Below, in pieces: positions 63,520 to 64,000 of a stretch of 64,000 nt of DNA. Location: NCBI RefSeq assembly GCF_029968015.1, contig NZ_JASCIS010000030.1, positions 1 through 64,000 on the forward strand, given 5' to 3'. This DNA comes from Streptomyces luteolus. Its GTDB lineage: Bacteria > Actinomycetota > Actinomycetes > Streptomycetales > Streptomycetaceae. The notes beneath the pieces are model-generated. The model saw only the letters and a program-made list of their open reading frames with translations, did not search any database and had not been told where the DNA came from. Numbering within the stretch: the stretch's first letter is position 1; each line of letters opens with the position of its first letter. Both the position numbers and the translations under genes were made by a program.

Positions 63520-63575
63520 AAACTTGCCACCGCCTAGATTGCCCGCCCAGACAGAAACTTGTCAATGCCTAGATT
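63520..63575. promoter_or_regulatory. Two 21-bp direct repeats in the TetR promoter region
   Basis: AAACTTG-N5-GCCTAGATT at 63520-63540 and again at 63555-63575, 35 bp apart. The second overlaps a -35 TTGTCA (63559-63564); 16 nt later is TAGCCT (63581-63586), so the TetR transcript would start at about its ATG (63594). Likely operator of the TetR regulator and/or the divergent gene. Confidence 0.6.
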
Positions 63576-63593
63576 TGGCGTAGCCTGCTGCCC

Positions 63594-64000
63594 ATGACCA
63601 GCCAGCGCGCCTACCACCACGGCGACCTGCGCCGCGCCGTGCTCACCGCCGCCCTCGACGCGATCCGCGACTCCGGGCCCGCCGCCCTGAGCCTGCGCGA
63701 TCTGGCTCGCCGCGCGGGCGTATCGCACGCCGCGCCCGCGCACCACTTCAAGGACCGCACGGGCCTGCTCACGGCCATCGCTGCCGAGGGGTTCGACCTG
63801 CTCGCCGGCGCCTTGGCGGAGGCACCGGAGCTACGCGAGCGGGGCGTGCGGTACGTCCGGTTCTGCCGCGAGCACCCGGCCCACTTCCAGGTGATGTTCA
63901 CGCCCGAGCTGCTGCGTGCCGACGATCCGGCCCTGCGGGCGGCGCGGGACCGTGCGAGGGAGCAGCTGCGTTCGGGGATCGGCGACTTGGAGACGTCGGA
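63594..64000 (+). CDS. TetR/AcrR-family regulator (3' truncated by window end)
   Basis: About 135 aa visible. HTH: YHHGDLRRAVLTAALDAIRDSGPAALSLRDLARRAGVSHAAPAHHFKDRTGLLTAIAAEGFDLL, then the start of a ligand domain resembling the WHG/TetR_C_13 type (RYVRFCREHPAHFQVMFTPELL). No ribosome site is visible and the promoter predicts a leaderless mRNA. The stop codon is outside the window. Confidence 0.9.
   Translation, partial: MTSQRAYHHGDLRRAVLTAALDAIRDSGPAALSLRDLARRAGVSHAAPAHHFKDRTGLLTAIAAEGFDLLAGALAEAPELRERGVRYVRFCREHPAHFQVMFTPELLRADDPALRAARDRAREQLRSGIGDLETS

Overview
The window is high-GC actinobacterial chromosome, almost certainly a Streptomyces core region. Supporting signs are third-position G/C codon use throughout, GTG/TTG starts with GGAGG-type ribosome sites, the bldA leucyl-tRNA, paired Rpf/LysM muralytic enzymes, a SigB/F-type partner-switching sigma locus, and the intergenic repeat families typical of the genus. 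From memory the gene order matches the central S. coelicolor chromosome (roughly SCO3052 to SCO3105). I see no prophage, transposase, CRISPR array or biosynthetic cluster. Layout: 0.2-7 kb holds UDP-sugar dehydrogenase, a CGNR zinc-finger protein, a VOC protein, a tandem pair of M19 dipeptidases (one without metal ligands) and purEK. 7-13 kb holds a GtrA-like membrane protein, a two-component system, a POT peptide transporter and a secreted alpha/beta hydrolase. 13-17.3 kb is a four-gene cell-surface operon whose first and last products carry LPQTG and LAETG sortase signals and share a duplicated domain. 17.5-20 kb is the sigma / anti-sigma / anti-anti-sigma locus. 20-26 kb is the histidine utilisation operon hutU-(M20 amidohydrolase)-hutF-hutI, broken up by repeat elements. 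26-34 kb holds a PLP decarboxylase, an APC permease, a small toxin-antitoxin pair with a shortened toxin, an RpiR regulator divergent from an NCS1 permease, an SDR and an XRE regulator. 34.7-41.6 kb holds cystathionine beta-synthase, an SGNH hydrolase, a thiolase, small hypotheticals and a Bax-inhibitor-1 protein. 41.8 kb is bldA. 42-49 kb holds a MacB/FtsX-type ABC exporter, a cyclopropane-fatty-acid synthase and NDH-2 with Rex-like operators. 49-53 kb is the eno-divIC-DUF501-ppx operon. 53-55 kb holds two Rpf genes, the first behind a c-di-AMP (ydaO) riboswitch. 55-60.8 kb holds P450, MazG, a SurA-like lipoprotein, a Ser/Thr kinase and a membrane protein. 61-64 kb holds GNAT, MOSC, SCO6745-family and TetR genes, the last cut by the window end. 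Functional themes are cell-envelope growth and remodelling (DivIC, Rpf enzymes, surface proteins, M19 peptidase, Cfa), stress and developmental control (bldA, SigB-like switch, riboswitch, Rex sites) and nitrogen/histidine catabolism. A recurring feature is repeat elements, in two main families, placed just downstream of stop codons and often inside operons (RR/HK, hut, surface operon, purE/dipeptidase, mazG/surA). All coordinates and matches were read by eye; family assignments are from motif recognition, not database searches.
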